This document shows positions 18,676 through 27,928 of a DNA stretch of 64,000 bases, one piece after another. Source of the DNA: Pseudoalteromonas flavipulchra NCIMB 2033 = ATCC BAA-314 (GTDB lineage Bacteria > Pseudomonadota > Gammaproteobacteria > Enterobacterales > Alteromonadaceae); contig JWIH01000017.1 of NCBI GenBank assembly GCA_000814665.1, positions 124,001 to 188,000 on the forward strand, written 5' to 3'. Both the position numbers and the translations under genes were made by a program. The notes beneath the pieces were generated by a model. The model ran no database searches, was not told where the DNA came from, and worked only from the letters and a program-made list of their open reading frames with translations. Position 1 is the first letter of the stretch. Each line of letters starts with the position of its first letter.

Positions 18676-20148
18676 TTATTCCTCAATTATTTTCATCAAT
18701 TTTTGCCAATCTAAATGTGCTTCACAGCTATCGGCAAGACGCGTAATTTGCTGCTCTCTGTGCTTCGCTAAATCAATCGCGGCAGTGCCCGCTTGATTAC
18801 TACCAGCCCAAGACAAGATAGCCTGTGTGGCGGCGACCGTATCAAATAAACCATGTAAATAGGTGGCTGCAATTTGATTATCTCGAGAGATAAAACCATC
18901 TTTCACACTGTTATTTGGATGTGTGTTAAATCGCAAGAATGGCACCTCTAGTGCCGCTCCAGAAGAAACCCCTGCATGGATCTCGTAACCATAAATTTCA
19001 GCACTTTGCTCATTCAATTGGCAAATGCCAGATACTTGCGTCAGTACTTTTTGCTCTGAAAGTGTAGTCTCAAAGTCAGCCAGACCAAGCCCAGCGACTT
19101 CACCGAGAGTTGATTCCACCGCATTTGGATCTCTGATGAACTTACCTAACATTTGCAAACCGCCACACACACCTAGTACCTTACCACCGTACCTCAGGTG
19201 CCGTTTGATTTCTTCTGCCCAACCCTGTTTGCGTAAGAAGGTTAAATCGCTCAACACATTTTTGCTACCAGGCAGAATGATTAAGTCACAAGGACCGATA
19301 GATTCTTGATAGCGCACATAAAGCAAATCCACTTCAGGGTTTAAGCGCAAGGTGTCAAAGTCGGTGTGATTGCTAATATGAGGAAATAGTAAAACCCTGA
19401 CGCTTAACGATCCCCGTTCACAGATATTGTCCACCGTCACCGCATCTTCTGCATCAAGCGCTAAGCCATGCAAATAGGGCAATACCCCAAATACAGGCTT
19501 ACCCGTTTTTTGCTCGAGCCAGTCAAGTCCTGATTGCAATAACGCAATATCACCACGGAAGCGATTGATCACAAATCCTTTAACCAAGCTTTGTTCATAG
19601 TCACTTAATAGCGCAAGTGTGCCAACCAAGTGTGCGAACACCCCGCCTTTGTCGATATCAGCGATAATGATCACGGGGCATGCAACTTCACAGGCAAACC
19701 CCATATTGGCTATGTCATTTTCACGCAGATTGATCTCAGCAGGGCTCCCCGCCCCTTCCACTATACACAGCTCAAATTGTTCGCTGAGGCGTTGATGTGA
19801 GGAAAGTACAGCCTCCAGCGCTACCTTTTTGTAATCATGATAAGCGGCTGCTTCCATATTGCTAATGGCTTTGCCGTGAATGATCACTTGTGCGCCAGTG
19901 TCAGAGTTTGGCTTAAGCAAAATAGGATTAAAGTCTGTGGATAGTGGGACTTTTGCGGCCTCGGCTTGGAGTGCTTGCGCCCGACCAATTTCACCGCCGC
20001 ACGGTGTGACGGCACTATTTAGTGCCATATTTTGCGGCTTAAAAGGCGCAACCGATAAGCCTTTTCGTTGCAGCACCCGGCAAAGTCCCGCAACCAGTGT
20101 ACTTTTACCGGCATCCGACGTGGTGCCCTGCACCATTAAGGTTTTCAT
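18676..20148 (-). CDS. cobQ: Cobyric acid synthase
   Basis: A 490-residue glutamine-dependent amidotransferase that converts adenosylcobyrinic a,c-diamide to adenosylcobyric acid. The N-terminal dethiobiotin-synthetase-like ATPase has [12 protein letters not shown], and [25 protein letters not shown] is family-specific. The C-terminal class I glutaminase has [11 protein letters not shown] (Cys nucleophile) and YLHGLFD (His). The upstream in-frame start at 20169 would extend into cobU; ATG 20148 overlaps the cobU stop by 4 nt and is preferred. Confidence 0.95.
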   Translation of the reverse strand: MKTLMVQGTTSDAGKSTLVAGLCRVLQRKGLSVAPFKPQNMALNSAVTPCGGEIGRAQALQAEAAKVPLSTDFNPILLKPNSDTGAQVIIHGKAISNMEAAAYHDYKKVALEAVLSSHQRLSEQFELCIVEGAGSPAEINLRENDIANMGFACEVACPVIIIADIDKGGVFAHLVGTLALLSDYEQSLVKGFVINRFRGDIALLQSGLDWLEQKTGKPVFGVLPYLHGLALDAEDAVTVDNICERGSLSVRVLLFPHISNHTDFDTLRLNPEVDLLYVRYQESIGPCDLIILPGSKNVLSDLTFLRKQGWAEEIKRHLRYGGKVLGVCGGLQMLGKFIRDPNAVESTLGEVAGLGLADFETTLSEQKVLTQVSGICQLNEQSAEIYGYEIHAGVSSGAALEVPFLRFNTHPNNSVKDGFISRDNQIAATYLHGLFDTVAATQAILSWAGSNQAGTAAIDLAKHREQQITRLADSCEAHLDWQKLMKIIEE

Positions 20149-20684
20149 ACGTCTTGACCTTTTAAACATTGTGGCAAGCCTGCAATAACAAAATCGACTC
20201 TGTCGGCCACTTTAGCAATGTCTTGATGGAGCCAACCAGACTCATCAACAAACTCACGGCTTAGCTCGCCAAGCGGAATTATCCCATGTCCCACTTCGTT
20301 ACTCACCAAAATAACAGTTGCAGCACAGCTTTCTAGTGCCGCCAGCACATGTTCTTTTTTGTCTATGGTCGCGGCCTTACCCATTTCGCATAAGCCAAAA
20401 CTCAGCCATAAGGTCAAACAATCGATAAGTAACAGCGCATCTTCGCGTGCAGTAGCAATAAGCTTATCAATATGCCACGACTCTTCTACTAGCTGCCAGC
20501 GGCTATCGCGCTGCATCTGGTGAGCAAACACTCGACTTTTCATTTCTTCATCTTGAGCTTTTGCAGTTGCAACATAGTAAAGTTCGTTCACCGCACCTTG
20601 CTCTAACAATAGAATAGCGCGCTGCTCTGCCAAGCGACTCTTTCCTGAGCGAGCACCGCCCAGTATTAACTGTATTTGTGCCAT
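20145..20684 (-). CDS. cobU: Adenosylcobinamide kinase/guanylyltransferase
   Basis: A 179-residue CobU/CobP enzyme. It phosphorylates adenosylcobinamide and then attaches GMP, making adenosylcobinamide-GDP. It has P-loop [13 protein letters not shown], then [10 protein letters not shown] and [10 protein letters not shown], the GTP-binding and catalytic regions. It overlaps cobS by 1 nt (TAATG) and cobQ by 4 nt. Confidence 0.95.
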   Translation of the reverse strand: MAQIQLILGGARSGKSRLAEQRAILLLEQGAVNELYYVATAKAQDEEMKSRVFAHQMQRDSRWQLVEESWHIDKLIATAREDALLLIDCLTLWLSFGLCEMGKAATIDKKEHVLAALESCAATVILVSNEVGHGIIPLGELSREFVDESGWLHQDIAKVADRVDFVIAGLPQCLKGQDV

Positions 20685-21466
20685 TAGAGATGACCCACAA
20701 TAAAAAGCAAAATAACAAGCTCAGCAAGTTGCTGCGCAGCCCCTAAACAGTCTCCGGTGTAACCACCAAGCTGCGCGTTAAACCATTTAATGCACACAAG
20801 TCTTAACACAAATAAGCAAGTACACAGCATCAGCAAGTCGAACAGTGAAAGCGCAAGCCATGGCCAACAGAAAATTAAAACTGCGATGGTAGTAAGCGTA
20901 AGGCGAGTTGACGCAGCACTTGATAGATATTTCGCTACAGGCTTAACTTTGCTCAGCTCATCAGCTTGTACATAGTTAAGTGCACCGATTAAAGACACCG
21001 CAAAGGCACGGCTTAGGCTATGGGCTAAAATAAATGCAGCGAGTGTCACTGCAAAGTCATTAAAGAGCATGGTCAAAAGCGAAAACTTGGCCATTAACAG
21101 TAATATCAGCGCACAACTACCGTATGTACCAAGGCGGCTATCTTTCATGATCTCAAGCTTTTGTTCACGACTCCAGCCACCGCCAAAACCATCAAAAACA
21201 TCGGCAAGACCGTCTTCATGGAAAGCGCCGGTAAGTAAAATACTCGCAGCCAGTGCAACGACGGCGCCGAACATTGGCGACACACCTCCACTGGCAACAT
21301 AGCCAAGCATGGCCGAGAAGCTACCAACAAATAAACCAACCAAAGCAAAGTAACCACTCACTTCGTTAAGTTCATCAGATGAAGGGGCAGGTTCCAAACG
21401 AATTGGCACCCGCGTTAAAAACACCACGGCAAGCTTAAACAGTCGCCACTCTTGTTGCCACTGCAT
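20684..21466 (-). CDS. cobS: Adenosylcobinamide-GDP ribazoletransferase
   Basis: A 260-residue polytopic inner-membrane enzyme. It joins alpha-ribazole (phosphate) to adenosylcobinamide-GDP to complete the cobalamin nucleotide loop. LAVVFLTRVPI at the N terminus, the metal-binding AFHEDGLADVFDGFGGG and KDSRLGTYG are the family marks. About six membrane segments follow. A frame from 21520 adds residues that overlap cobT; ATG 21466 shares one base with the cobT stop and is preferred. Confidence 0.95.
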   Translation of the reverse strand: MQWQQEWRLFKLAVVFLTRVPIRLEPAPSSDELNEVSGYFALVGLFVGSFSAMLGYVASGGVSPMFGAVVALAASILLTGAFHEDGLADVFDGFGGGWSREQKLEIMKDSRLGTYGSCALILLLMAKFSLLTMLFNDFAVTLAAFILAHSLSRAFAVSLIGALNYVQADELSKVKPVAKYLSSAASTRLTLTTIAVLIFCWPWLALSLFDLLMLCTCLFVLRLVCIKWFNAQLGGYTGDCLGAAQQLAELVILLFIVGHL

Positions 21467-22521
21467 TATGCGTCTACCACTTGCGTAACATGGGCATCGG
21501 CAAAGCTTGCCATTTCGCAAAAAAAGCCTAGCGCAGCTTGTAATAATGGAAGCGCTAGAGCGGCGCCCGTTCCCTCACCCAAGCGCATATCTAAATGTAG
21601 TAATGGCTCAGCGTTTAACTGCTCTAACATTAACTTATGACCTTGCTCCATAGAGCCGTGAGCAAACACCATATATTGCTTACTATGCGGTGCTATTCTA
21701 CTTGCCAACATAGCCGCTGCGGTGGAGATGAAGCCATCCACTATAATCACTTTTTGTGCACGTGCAACCGCCAGCATAGCACCAACCATTTGCACAATTT
21801 CAAAGCCACCCAAGCGCTGCAAAATTTGTTCTGGCGTCGCAAGCTTATCTTGATGATATTCTAGAGCCTGTTTGATAAGTGCCCGTTTTTTGCAAAGCGT
21901 TTCATCGTCAATGCCTGTACCGCGCCCCACACACAATTCCACACTCGCCCCGCTGAGCGCCGCTAAAATTACAGCTGCAGAACTGGTATTGCCAATCCCC
22001 ATTTCACCAAAAGCAATCACGTTGCTACCCGCTTCAATAGCGGACATCACCACTTGCTCTCCATATTCAAGTCCTTGCTTGAGCTGCATTTCGCTCATCG
22101 CGGGTTGTTTATGGAAGGCATGAGTAATATCGCCAAGTCGCTGCGAGCGCAAATTCGGCGCAGGCTCGCATGGCACTAACGTGCCACAGTCTACTACGGT
22201 TAACTGCCAACCAAGTTGTCGACAAAAGACGTTGATCGCGGCCCCCCCCTGCACAAAGTTTGCAACCATTTGCCCAGTCACTTCGCTTGGCGCAATAGAA
22301 ACCCCTTGGCTTGCAATACCATGGTCGCCCGCAAAAACAAACATTGCAGGGCGTGTTATTGCTAACTGCTCTATGTCTAATTGCGTCTGCCCTTGTGAGA
22401 AGATCTGTACTAACTGCGCAGCCAAGACTTCAAGCTTACCAAGCGCACCTAGCGGTTTGGTTTTTAAATCAATACGCTGTTGAATAAGCGTGTTTAAGCG
22501 AGTATCTAACGGTTTAACCAT
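21466..22521 (-). CDS. cobT: DMB phosphoribosyltransferase CobT
   Basis: A 351-residue nicotinate-nucleotide:dimethylbenzimidazole phosphoribosyltransferase, making alpha-ribazole phosphate for the lower ligand. FAGDHGIASQGVSIAPSEVT, GGAAINVFCRQL, GEMGIGNTSSAAVI and the C-terminal catalytic-Glu region RLGEGTGAALALPL are present. The frame extends to 22590, but ATG 22521 overlaps the btuC end by only 8 nt and gives the standard N terminus. Confidence 0.94.
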   Translation of the reverse strand: MVKPLDTRLNTLIQQRIDLKTKPLGALGKLEVLAAQLVQIFSQGQTQLDIEQLAITRPAMFVFAGDHGIASQGVSIAPSEVTGQMVANFVQGGAAINVFCRQLGWQLTVVDCGTLVPCEPAPNLRSQRLGDITHAFHKQPAMSEMQLKQGLEYGEQVVMSAIEAGSNVIAFGEMGIGNTSSAAVILAALSGASVELCVGRGTGIDDETLCKKRALIKQALEYHQDKLATPEQILQRLGGFEIVQMVGAMLAVARAQKVIIVDGFISTAAAMLASRIAPHSKQYMVFAHGSMEQGHKLMLEQLNAEPLLHLDMRLGEGTGAALALPLLQAALGFFCEMASFADAHVTQVVDA

Positions 22522-23539
22522 GGGTAACTCCGACGCCTCCAGAGCGGCGATTTTTGAAAATAAGCAATGCCAAGAAGAACACGCTGCCAATGGCGGCAGT
22601 GATCACACCCACAGGAAGTTCCTGATTATCGATAAGCGTGCGCGACAATACATCCACCCATAGCATCAAAAGCGAACCGCAAAGCGCGGTGGCCACAAGC
22701 CCAATGACCTTTGCTTGCGAGATAAAAAAGCGCACGATATGCGGGATCATCAAGCCTACAAATCCGACTCCGCCGCACGCAGCCACAAGTACTGCGGTGA
22801 GTAAGGAGCTCAATAACAACATACCTATTCGCACTCGCCCTACATTCACGCCAAGCGTGGTGGCACTCTCATCTCCGAGCAACAAGGCGTTGAGTGGCCG
22901 ACGCATCACTAAAAGCGTGATAAAACTTAGCAACACGACCAAACATGGAAGCCATAGCCATTGCCAGCTCGCTCTTGCAAATGAGCCTAGATTCCAAAAC
23001 AAGATTGCACTGATGGCTTGAGGGTCACTCCAATAAAGCAACAAGCTGGTAAAGGCACTGAACAGAAAAGAAAGTGCAACGCCCGCCAAGAGCATAGTTT
23101 CCACCTGCTGCAGCGCATTGCGATTTGCCACAAATAAAAGTAGCAAGATAGACAGCAAACTTCCGACAAATGCAGCCCCAGACATCATCAGGCTAGACTG
23201 TGCACCAAATAGCGCGATAAGCACCACCACACCGAATGAAGCACCTGAAGAAATACCAAATAAATAAGGATCAGCTAGAGGGTTACGCGTAACGGTTTGT
23301 AAAATAAGACCCGCTATCGCCAGTCCTGCTCCCGCGCTCATCGCCAGTAACATCCGTGGCAGACGAAGTTCAACTACCACCCGCTGTTGAAGTACGTTGG
23401 GATCAAAATTAATAATCGCTTGTATAACCGTATGCCAAGATAAATCAATCGCACCGATCTTAAGTGCCATCAGCATGCTAAAACAGCACAAGCTCAATAG
23501 CAGTATCGATATCAACGCGATCCGCTTTGCGGCAATCAT
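22514..23539 (-). CDS. btuC: Cobalamin ABC transporter permease BtuC
   Basis: A 341-residue FecCD/BtuC-type inner-membrane permease with about ten hydrophobic segments. Typical words: LRLPRMLLAMSAGAGLAIAG, NPLADPYLFGISSGASFG, LLLGDESATTLGVNV and GGVGFVGLMIPHIVRF. It could serve siderophores by family alone, but its place between btuD and cobT under a cobalamin riboswitch assigns it to B12. It overlaps btuD by 4 nt. Confidence 0.9.
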   Translation of the reverse strand: MIAAKRIALISILLLSLCCFSMLMALKIGAIDLSWHTVIQAIINFDPNVLQQRVVVELRLPRMLLAMSAGAGLAIAGLILQTVTRNPLADPYLFGISSGASFGVVVLIALFGAQSSLMMSGAAFVGSLLSILLLLFVANRNALQQVETMLLAGVALSFLFSAFTSLLLYWSDPQAISAILFWNLGSFARASWQWLWLPCLVVLLSFITLLVMRRPLNALLLGDESATTLGVNVGRVRIGMLLLSSLLTAVLVAACGGVGFVGLMIPHIVRFFISQAKVIGLVATALCGSLLMLWVDVLSRTLIDNQELPVGVITAAIGSVFFLALLIFKNRRSGGVGVTHG

Positions 23540-24333
23540 AATTGATACCCGTAATGAAAGCGTATATGTGGGATCTCACTGTTATTTGGCGGATGACGGA
23601 CAGTAGAAACCTCTGCGCATACCCCAAAAACTTGGCTTAATAGGCTTTCGGTAATGACTTCAAGTGGCGACCCATCTGCAACCAGCTCACCGTTATTTAA
23701 TACTAATAAGCGGTCGCACAAGGCGCTAGCCAAATTTAAGTCGTGAAAAGACGCAATAATAGTAACACCAAGCTGTTTGGCCAGCTCCATAATTTGGATT
23801 TGATATTTAATGTCCAAATGGCTGGTGGGCTCATCCATTATCAATACTTGAGGCGCTTGCACCATGGCACGTGCGATCATTGCTCTTTGCTTCTCCCCAC
23901 CAGACAAGGAGCTAAAACATTGCTCCAATTTATGGCTCAATCCAACTTGCTCAATGGCATGTAAGATTGCCTGTTTTTCAGCGGCCGTCGTTGTCGCGAG
24001 CAGTGATTTGTTCGGTGTTAGCCCCATCAATACCATATCAAATAATGGCAGAGTAAACTCAGCGGGGATCTCTTGTAGCACTACAGCAACATGTCTCGCG
24101 TAGGCTTTACGTCCATAACTAACTAGCGGCTTACCATTGAAAAGTAGCGCCCCAGAACTTGGTGCTGTGTATTGATATAAAGTGCGCAGCAAAGTCGACT
24201 TTCCAGCACCATTCGGTCCGAGCAAACCAATAAATTCACCCGAATTAATAGCAAAGCTGAGTGCCTTTAAGATGGCTTTACCACCAAGCTGTACGCTAAG
24301 TTTATCGACTTGAAACTGTGGAGTGACTGCCAT
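23536..24333 (-). CDS. btuD: Cobalamin ABC transporter ATPase BtuD
   Basis: A 265-residue ABC ATPase with Walker A GPNGAGKST, signature LSGGEKQR, Walker B VLIMDEPTSHLD and the H-loop ASFHDLNLA. First gene of the riboswitch-controlled operon. The frame opens at 24357, but ATG 24333 follows AGAGGTG and begins in the normal place. The riboswitch ends about 80 nt upstream. Confidence 0.92.
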   Translation of the reverse strand: MAVTPQFQVDKLSVQLGGKAILKALSFAINSGEFIGLLGPNGAGKSTLLRTLYQYTAPSSGALLFNGKPLVSYGRKAYARHVAVVLQEIPAEFTLPLFDMVLMGLTPNKSLLATTTAAEKQAILHAIEQVGLSHKLEQCFSSLSGGEKQRAMIARAMVQAPQVLIMDEPTSHLDIKYQIQIMELAKQLGVTIIASFHDLNLASALCDRLLVLNNGELVADGSPLEVITESLLSQVFGVCAEVSTVRHPPNNSEIPHIRFHYGYQL

Positions 24334-24414
24334 AGCACCTCTGATTGGGCACGGCAAAGTAGTAGCTTATAGACAAGCAACAACTTTGACTTAAGTCTGC
24401 CCGCTTAAGTATAT
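24334..24414 (-). promoter_or_regulatory. Riboswitch expression platform
   Basis: Between the aptamer and btuD the RNA can form ACTTAAG-CGGGCAG-ACTTAAGT, a 7-bp stem at 24390-24412. No U tract follows it, so control may act on the btuD ribosome site (AGAGGTG) rather than through termination. The mechanism is inferred. Confidence 0.45.
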
Positions 24415-24518
24415 GGATAGGCCTTGGTATCTGACTTATGCAAGAGACATGGCTCAAGCACTTACAGTTGCGGGGACAGTTGAGGACTCACACCTCATTC
24501 CCAATATCTACCTATCAC
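24415..24518 (-). ncRNA. Cobalamin riboswitch (aptamer)
   Basis: Read on the minus strand, the region contains, in order, GATAGGT, GGGAATGAGGTGTGAGTCC, ACTGTCCCCGCAACTGTAAG, GAGCCATGTC, AAGTCAGATACC and GGCCTATC. These match the conserved blocks of the AdoCbl/B12-box aptamer, including the CCCGCAACTGT core. GATAGG (24511-24516) pairs with CCTATC (24416-24421) to close the structure. It lies between cobC and btuD and points at btuD. High cobalamin would be expected to reduce expression of the uptake/synthesis operon. Confidence 0.92.
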
Positions 24519-24548
24519 GAAATTTGCAATATTATGAAGTCTAGACGT

Positions 24549-25148
24549 CTAAAATACAACTTTTGGCCAAGCAGTTTGGCTGCTGTCGTAAAACACCTCA
24601 ACTTTTACTATACCCGCATAAGGAATATCTATTTTCGATTGGTATGCAGTAAACTCAGGTGATAGGTCAAGAATAAGTGCTACAAGCGCTTTTATTACTC
24701 CAGCATGCGCTACGACGGCAGTACACTCTTCACCTGGCGACGCCAAAATGCTGTGCCACCATGTGGCAACCCGATGATGGAAATCATACATAGACTCGCC
24801 CTCAGGAGGCGTGTGCAGCCAAGGGTTTTGCCAGAAGTCACCAATACTTGGAGATTGGGTTTCTCGCCAAAGCGTATCATAAGCTTGTCCATCCCATAAT
24901 CCAAAATCAAATTCGGCGAGATTTGGTTCCACCTCAACGGGGAGTTGATACTGCTTTGCAAAGGCTGTAGCAGTATTCAGACAGCGCTTCCTTGGAGAGC
25001 TAATAATACGCCGCAGGCCACTTAGACTCGTTAACGATTGCAGCAATTGCTGAGCGCCTATGGTACTGAGTTCGGGATCTGTCACTCCAAGTAAATGGCC
25101 TGATAGGGTCGTTTCACCATGACGAACAAAATATAGCTGCCGCTGCAT
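24549..25148 (-). CDS. cobC: Alpha-ribazole phosphatase, histidine phosphatase family
   Basis: A 199-residue histidine phosphatase superfamily enzyme with the N-terminal catalytic YFVRHGETTLSG, SSPRKRCLNTA, and the second catalytic His in VVAHAGVIKAL. Position next to the B12 operon and the GETTLSG-type start suggest CobC, which removes the 5'-phosphate from alpha-ribazole phosphate or cobalamin phosphate. It ends 31 nt before the riboswitch, so it lies outside the riboswitch-controlled message unless read-through occurs. A general phosphoglycerate-mutase-like phosphatase is the alternative. Confidence 0.83.
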   Translation of the reverse strand: MQRQLYFVRHGETTLSGHLLGVTDPELSTIGAQQLLQSLTSLSGLRRIISSPRKRCLNTATAFAKQYQLPVEVEPNLAEFDFGLWDGQAYDTLWRETQSPSIGDFWQNPWLHTPPEGESMYDFHHRVATWWHSILASPGEECTAVVAHAGVIKALVALILDLSPEFTAYQSKIDIPYAGIVKVEVFYDSSQTAWPKVVF

Positions 25149-25183
25149 TTTTACTTAACCTAAGGTTTGTTACCCAAAAAGCA

Positions 25184-25208
25184 AAAACGCAAGCTAAGCT
25201 TGCGTTTT
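25184..25208. terminator. Terminator after nqrM
   Basis: Perfect 11-bp stem AAAACGCAAGC/GCTTGCGTTTT with a 3-nt loop. On the minus strand it separates nqrM from cobC. Confidence 0.85.
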
Positions 25209-25228
25209 CAATTAATATCATTCTACGG

Positions 25229-25441
25229 TTACAGGATCTGGTTTTCTTTCCACATCTCTTCTTTCGCTAACCGCTTTTTGCGTTTGTCGCATGGATCGTC
25301 GCAATCACAAATTTTGTCAATGCCCATTGAGCCCAAACCACCACAACTACTGGCCATGGATTTCTTTTGTACGATAACGCCTACAGCCATCGCCACAGCG
25401 ATAAGCATAAGTAAACCGAAAGTAAGGAGGAATAAAGACAT
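25229..25441 (-). CDS. nqrM: Na+-NQR maturation protein NqrM
   Basis: A 70-residue protein: one N-terminal membrane helix (about residues 3-24) followed by a Cys-rich tail with cysteines 33, 45, 47 and 51 (KSMASSCGGLG, CDCDDPCDKRKKRLAKEE). This is the DUF539/NqrM pattern. NqrM is needed to deliver iron to the Fe site held by NqrD and NqrE cysteines. It is the last gene of the nqr-apbE-nqrM set, 100 nt after apbE, as in Vibrio. Confidence 0.94.
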   Translation of the reverse strand: MSLFLLTFGLLMLIAVAMAVGVIVQKKSMASSCGGLGSMGIDKICDCDDPCDKRKKRLAKEEMWKENQIL

Positions 25442-25541
25442 TATCTAGCCCCTTTTATTGCTACATTGAATTGAGTGACGACGCGCAAATTATACGCTTT
25501 CATGGCGTCACTCACAATTAAATTATGGGGTGTTGTACAGC

Positions 25542-26573
25542 TTAATTCAAGTACGGCTGAAATGCTTCACTCGCGTAACTCTTGATCCCTTCAGGACTTT
25601 TATACATCAAATACACAGGGAGTTGATGCTCGGTGGCATACGCCTTTGCACGCTCCGTGCCCATCACAGTCAATGCTGTTGCTAGGCCATCAGCTGTCAT
25701 CGCAGATGGATGTAGTACCGTTACCGATACCAGCTCATGTTTAACTGGGCGACCAGTTGTTGGGTCAATGAGGTGTGTAAAGGTTTCACCGTCCATTTCA
25801 TAAAAAATACGGTAGTCTCCTGAAGTTGCAATACCGTTTTTACCAGGCTCTATCACGCGGTGAATTTGGCGTTGACCAACAGGCGCATCGGGTTTCTCGA
25901 TAGCAATACGCCACCCACCATCCGGTTTCTTGCCAGAAACGCGAAGCTCGCCACCGATTTCTACCATATAGTCATGAATATCATGACTCTCAATCACCTC
26001 AGCGACCTTATCTATGCCATAGCCTTTAGCGGTTGCAGAAAATGATAATTCAAGCCCCGTAACTGTTTTCGCAAGACCACGGTCATTTAAAATAAGCTTA
26101 TCAACACCGATACGAGTGCGCATATCGTCTAACTCGACCTGTGACGGACGCATTGTTGGTCTTTTGTCAGGACCAAATCCCCACAAATCGATAAGCGGTC
26201 CCATCGTAACATCAAGCGTTTTGGTCGACTTTCCAAGGCGGATAGATTCAGCAACTACCAAGCGAAAGTCTTCACTGATAGGCATAACGGTATTTGCGGC
26301 TAAACGGTTGAACTGGTTAATCTCAGAATCTGGGATATAGGTGGACATAGATTGATTAACAGCCTTTAATGCTTGCTCGACCTCATCGTGCAACTGCGCT
26401 TGTTCGAGCGGCTTTTCACCGGGGAATACCTTGATGTTGTAAGTCGTGCCCATGGTTTTACCAGACAGCACGATTTCCTTGGCTTCAGGTTTGGCGTCTT
26501 GGCACCCTGTTAAAAAAACGAATAAAAACGAAATAATAAAAAATCTAGATAAAAAAGCGTAACTTGCTTGCAT
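25542..26573 (-). CDS. apbE: FAD:protein FMN transferase ApbE
   Basis: A 343-residue lipoprotein (lipobox LTGC, about Cys24) that transfers FMN from FAD to threonines of NqrB and NqrC in the periplasm. GKTMGTTYNIKV, GPLIDLWGFGP, SFSATAKGYGIDKVAE, GGELRVSGKKPDG and SVTVLHPSAMTADGLATAL are typical, including the C-terminal Mg-binding T/A-DG region. It follows nqrF after a strong terminator, so it depends on read-through or its own promoter. Confidence 0.94.
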   Translation of the reverse strand: MQASYAFLSRFFIISFLFVFLTGCQDAKPEAKEIVLSGKTMGTTYNIKVFPGEKPLEQAQLHDEVEQALKAVNQSMSTYIPDSEINQFNRLAANTVMPISEDFRLVVAESIRLGKSTKTLDVTMGPLIDLWGFGPDKRPTMRPSQVELDDMRTRIGVDKLILNDRGLAKTVTGLELSFSATAKGYGIDKVAEVIESHDIHDYMVEIGGELRVSGKKPDGGWRIAIEKPDAPVGQRQIHRVIEPGKNGIATSGDYRIFYEMDGETFTHLIDPTTGRPVKHELVSVTVLHPSAMTADGLATALTVMGTERAKAYATEHQLPVYLMYKSPEGIKSYASEAFQPYLN

Positions 26574-26609
26574 CAGAATTCCCTGAGTTTAGTACCAACG
26601 GGTATAAAA

Positions 26610-26643
26610 AAGCCCTCGAGCAAAGCATTTTGCTGGAGGGCTT
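26610..26643 (-). terminator. Terminator between nqrF and apbE
   Basis: A long stem: AAGCCCTC plus AGCAAA arms on both sides with one mismatch. On the minus strand it is followed by TTTTTT. It should end most nqrA-F transcripts. Confidence 0.85.
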
Positions 26644-26681
26644 ATATTCTAACTTAAGTTCATTGTTAGACCGAAACCTAA

Positions 26682-27908
26682 TTAACCACCGAAGTCATCA
26701 AGTAGGATGTTTTCGTCTTCAACACCTAAGTCTTTAAGCATGTTAATAACTGCCGCGTTCATCATTGGAGGACCACACATGTAGAACTCACAATCTTCTG
26801 GCGCTTCATGGTCTTTAAGATAGTTTTCAAAAAGTACGTTATGAATGAAGCCCGTGTAACCTTCCCAGTTATCCTCTGGTTGAGGATCAGAAAGTGCAAC
26901 ATGCCATTCGAAGTTATCATTTTCTTCTGCTAGACCGTCAAAGTCTTCCACGTAGAACATTTCACGCTTAGAACGAGCACCGTACCAGAAAGACATCTTA
27001 CGCTTAGAGTTTAGACGCTTAAGCTGATCGAAAATGTGTGAACGCATTGGCGCCATACCAGCACCACCACCAACGAATACCATTTCTGCATCAGTGTCTT
27101 TCGCGAAGAATTCACCGAATGGTCCAGAAATAGTCACCTTATCACCTTCTTTAAGTGACCAGATGTATGATGACATCTTACCACAAGGTAATGTTAGGTT
27201 ATTTGGCGGCGGAGTTGCGATACGTACGTTTAGCATGATGATGCCAAACTCTTCTGGGTAGTTAGCCATTGAGTACGCACGGATCGTTTCGTCGTCAACC
27301 TTAGACTCTAGCTTAAAGAAACCAAAACGTTCCCAGTCAGCACGATATTCTTCAGGAATATCATAGTCTGCATATTTAACATGGTGAGCTGGTGCTTCAA
27401 TCTGAATGTAACCACCGGCACGGAAAGGTACAACTTCACCTTCAGGGATGCCTAGTTTTAGCTCCTTGATGAAAGTTGCTTTGTTATCGTTAGAGATAAC
27501 AGTACATTCCCACTTTTTAACACCGAAGATTGATTCTTCAACTTCGATTTCCATGTCGTTTTTAACATTAACCTGACACGCTAGACGACAGCCTTCACGT
27601 GCTTCACCTTTAGAGATGTGGTCAAGTTCGGTTGGTAGAATATCACCACCACCCTCTTTAATATGTACGCGACACTGACCACATGAGCCACCGCCACCAC
27701 ATGCAGACGATACGAAAATACCCGCGTTTGCAAGTGCACCTAGTAGCTTACCGCCAGCAGGAGTCTTGATCGCTTTTTCAGGATCGCCGTTAATATCAAT
27801 TGTAACGTCACCGCTTGCTACAAGCTTCGATTTCGCTGCAATGATGATAAGCACTAGCATCACAACGATAGCGATGAACATGCTTACGCCTAATACAATA
27901 GTTTCCAT
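26682..27908 (-). CDS. nqrF: Na+-NQR subunit F
   Basis: A 408-residue NADH-oxidising subunit. N-terminal membrane helix (about 1-25), then a 2Fe-2S ferredoxin domain with [10 protein letters not shown] and GCRLACQV cysteines (about residues 70-112). The FAD domain follows ([11 protein letters not shown]), then an NADH domain ([31 protein letters not shown]). Electrons enter here from NADH and pass to the other subunits. Last gene of the main operon, 20 nt after nqrE. Confidence 0.97.
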   Translation of the reverse strand: METIVLGVSMFIAIVVMLVLIIIAAKSKLVASGDVTIDINGDPEKAIKTPAGGKLLGALANAGIFVSSACGGGGSCGQCRVHIKEGGGDILPTELDHISKGEAREGCRLACQVNVKNDMEIEVEESIFGVKKWECTVISNDNKATFIKELKLGIPEGEVVPFRAGGYIQIEAPAHHVKYADYDIPEEYRADWERFGFFKLESKVDDETIRAYSMANYPEEFGIIMLNVRIATPPPNNLTLPCGKMSSYIWSLKEGDKVTISGPFGEFFAKDTDAEMVFVGGGAGMAPMRSHIFDQLKRLNSKRKMSFWYGARSKREMFYVEDFDGLAEENDNFEWHVALSDPQPEDNWEGYTGFIHNVLFENYLKDHEAPEDCEFYMCGPPMMNAAVINMLKDLGVEDENILLDDFGG

Positions 27909-27928
27909 CGTATAGTTTCCTCGCTACC

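Noticed and set aside
24438..24662. Plus-strand 74-codon frame
   Set aside because: Lies antisense to the cobalamin riboswitch and the cobC end; no ribosome site.
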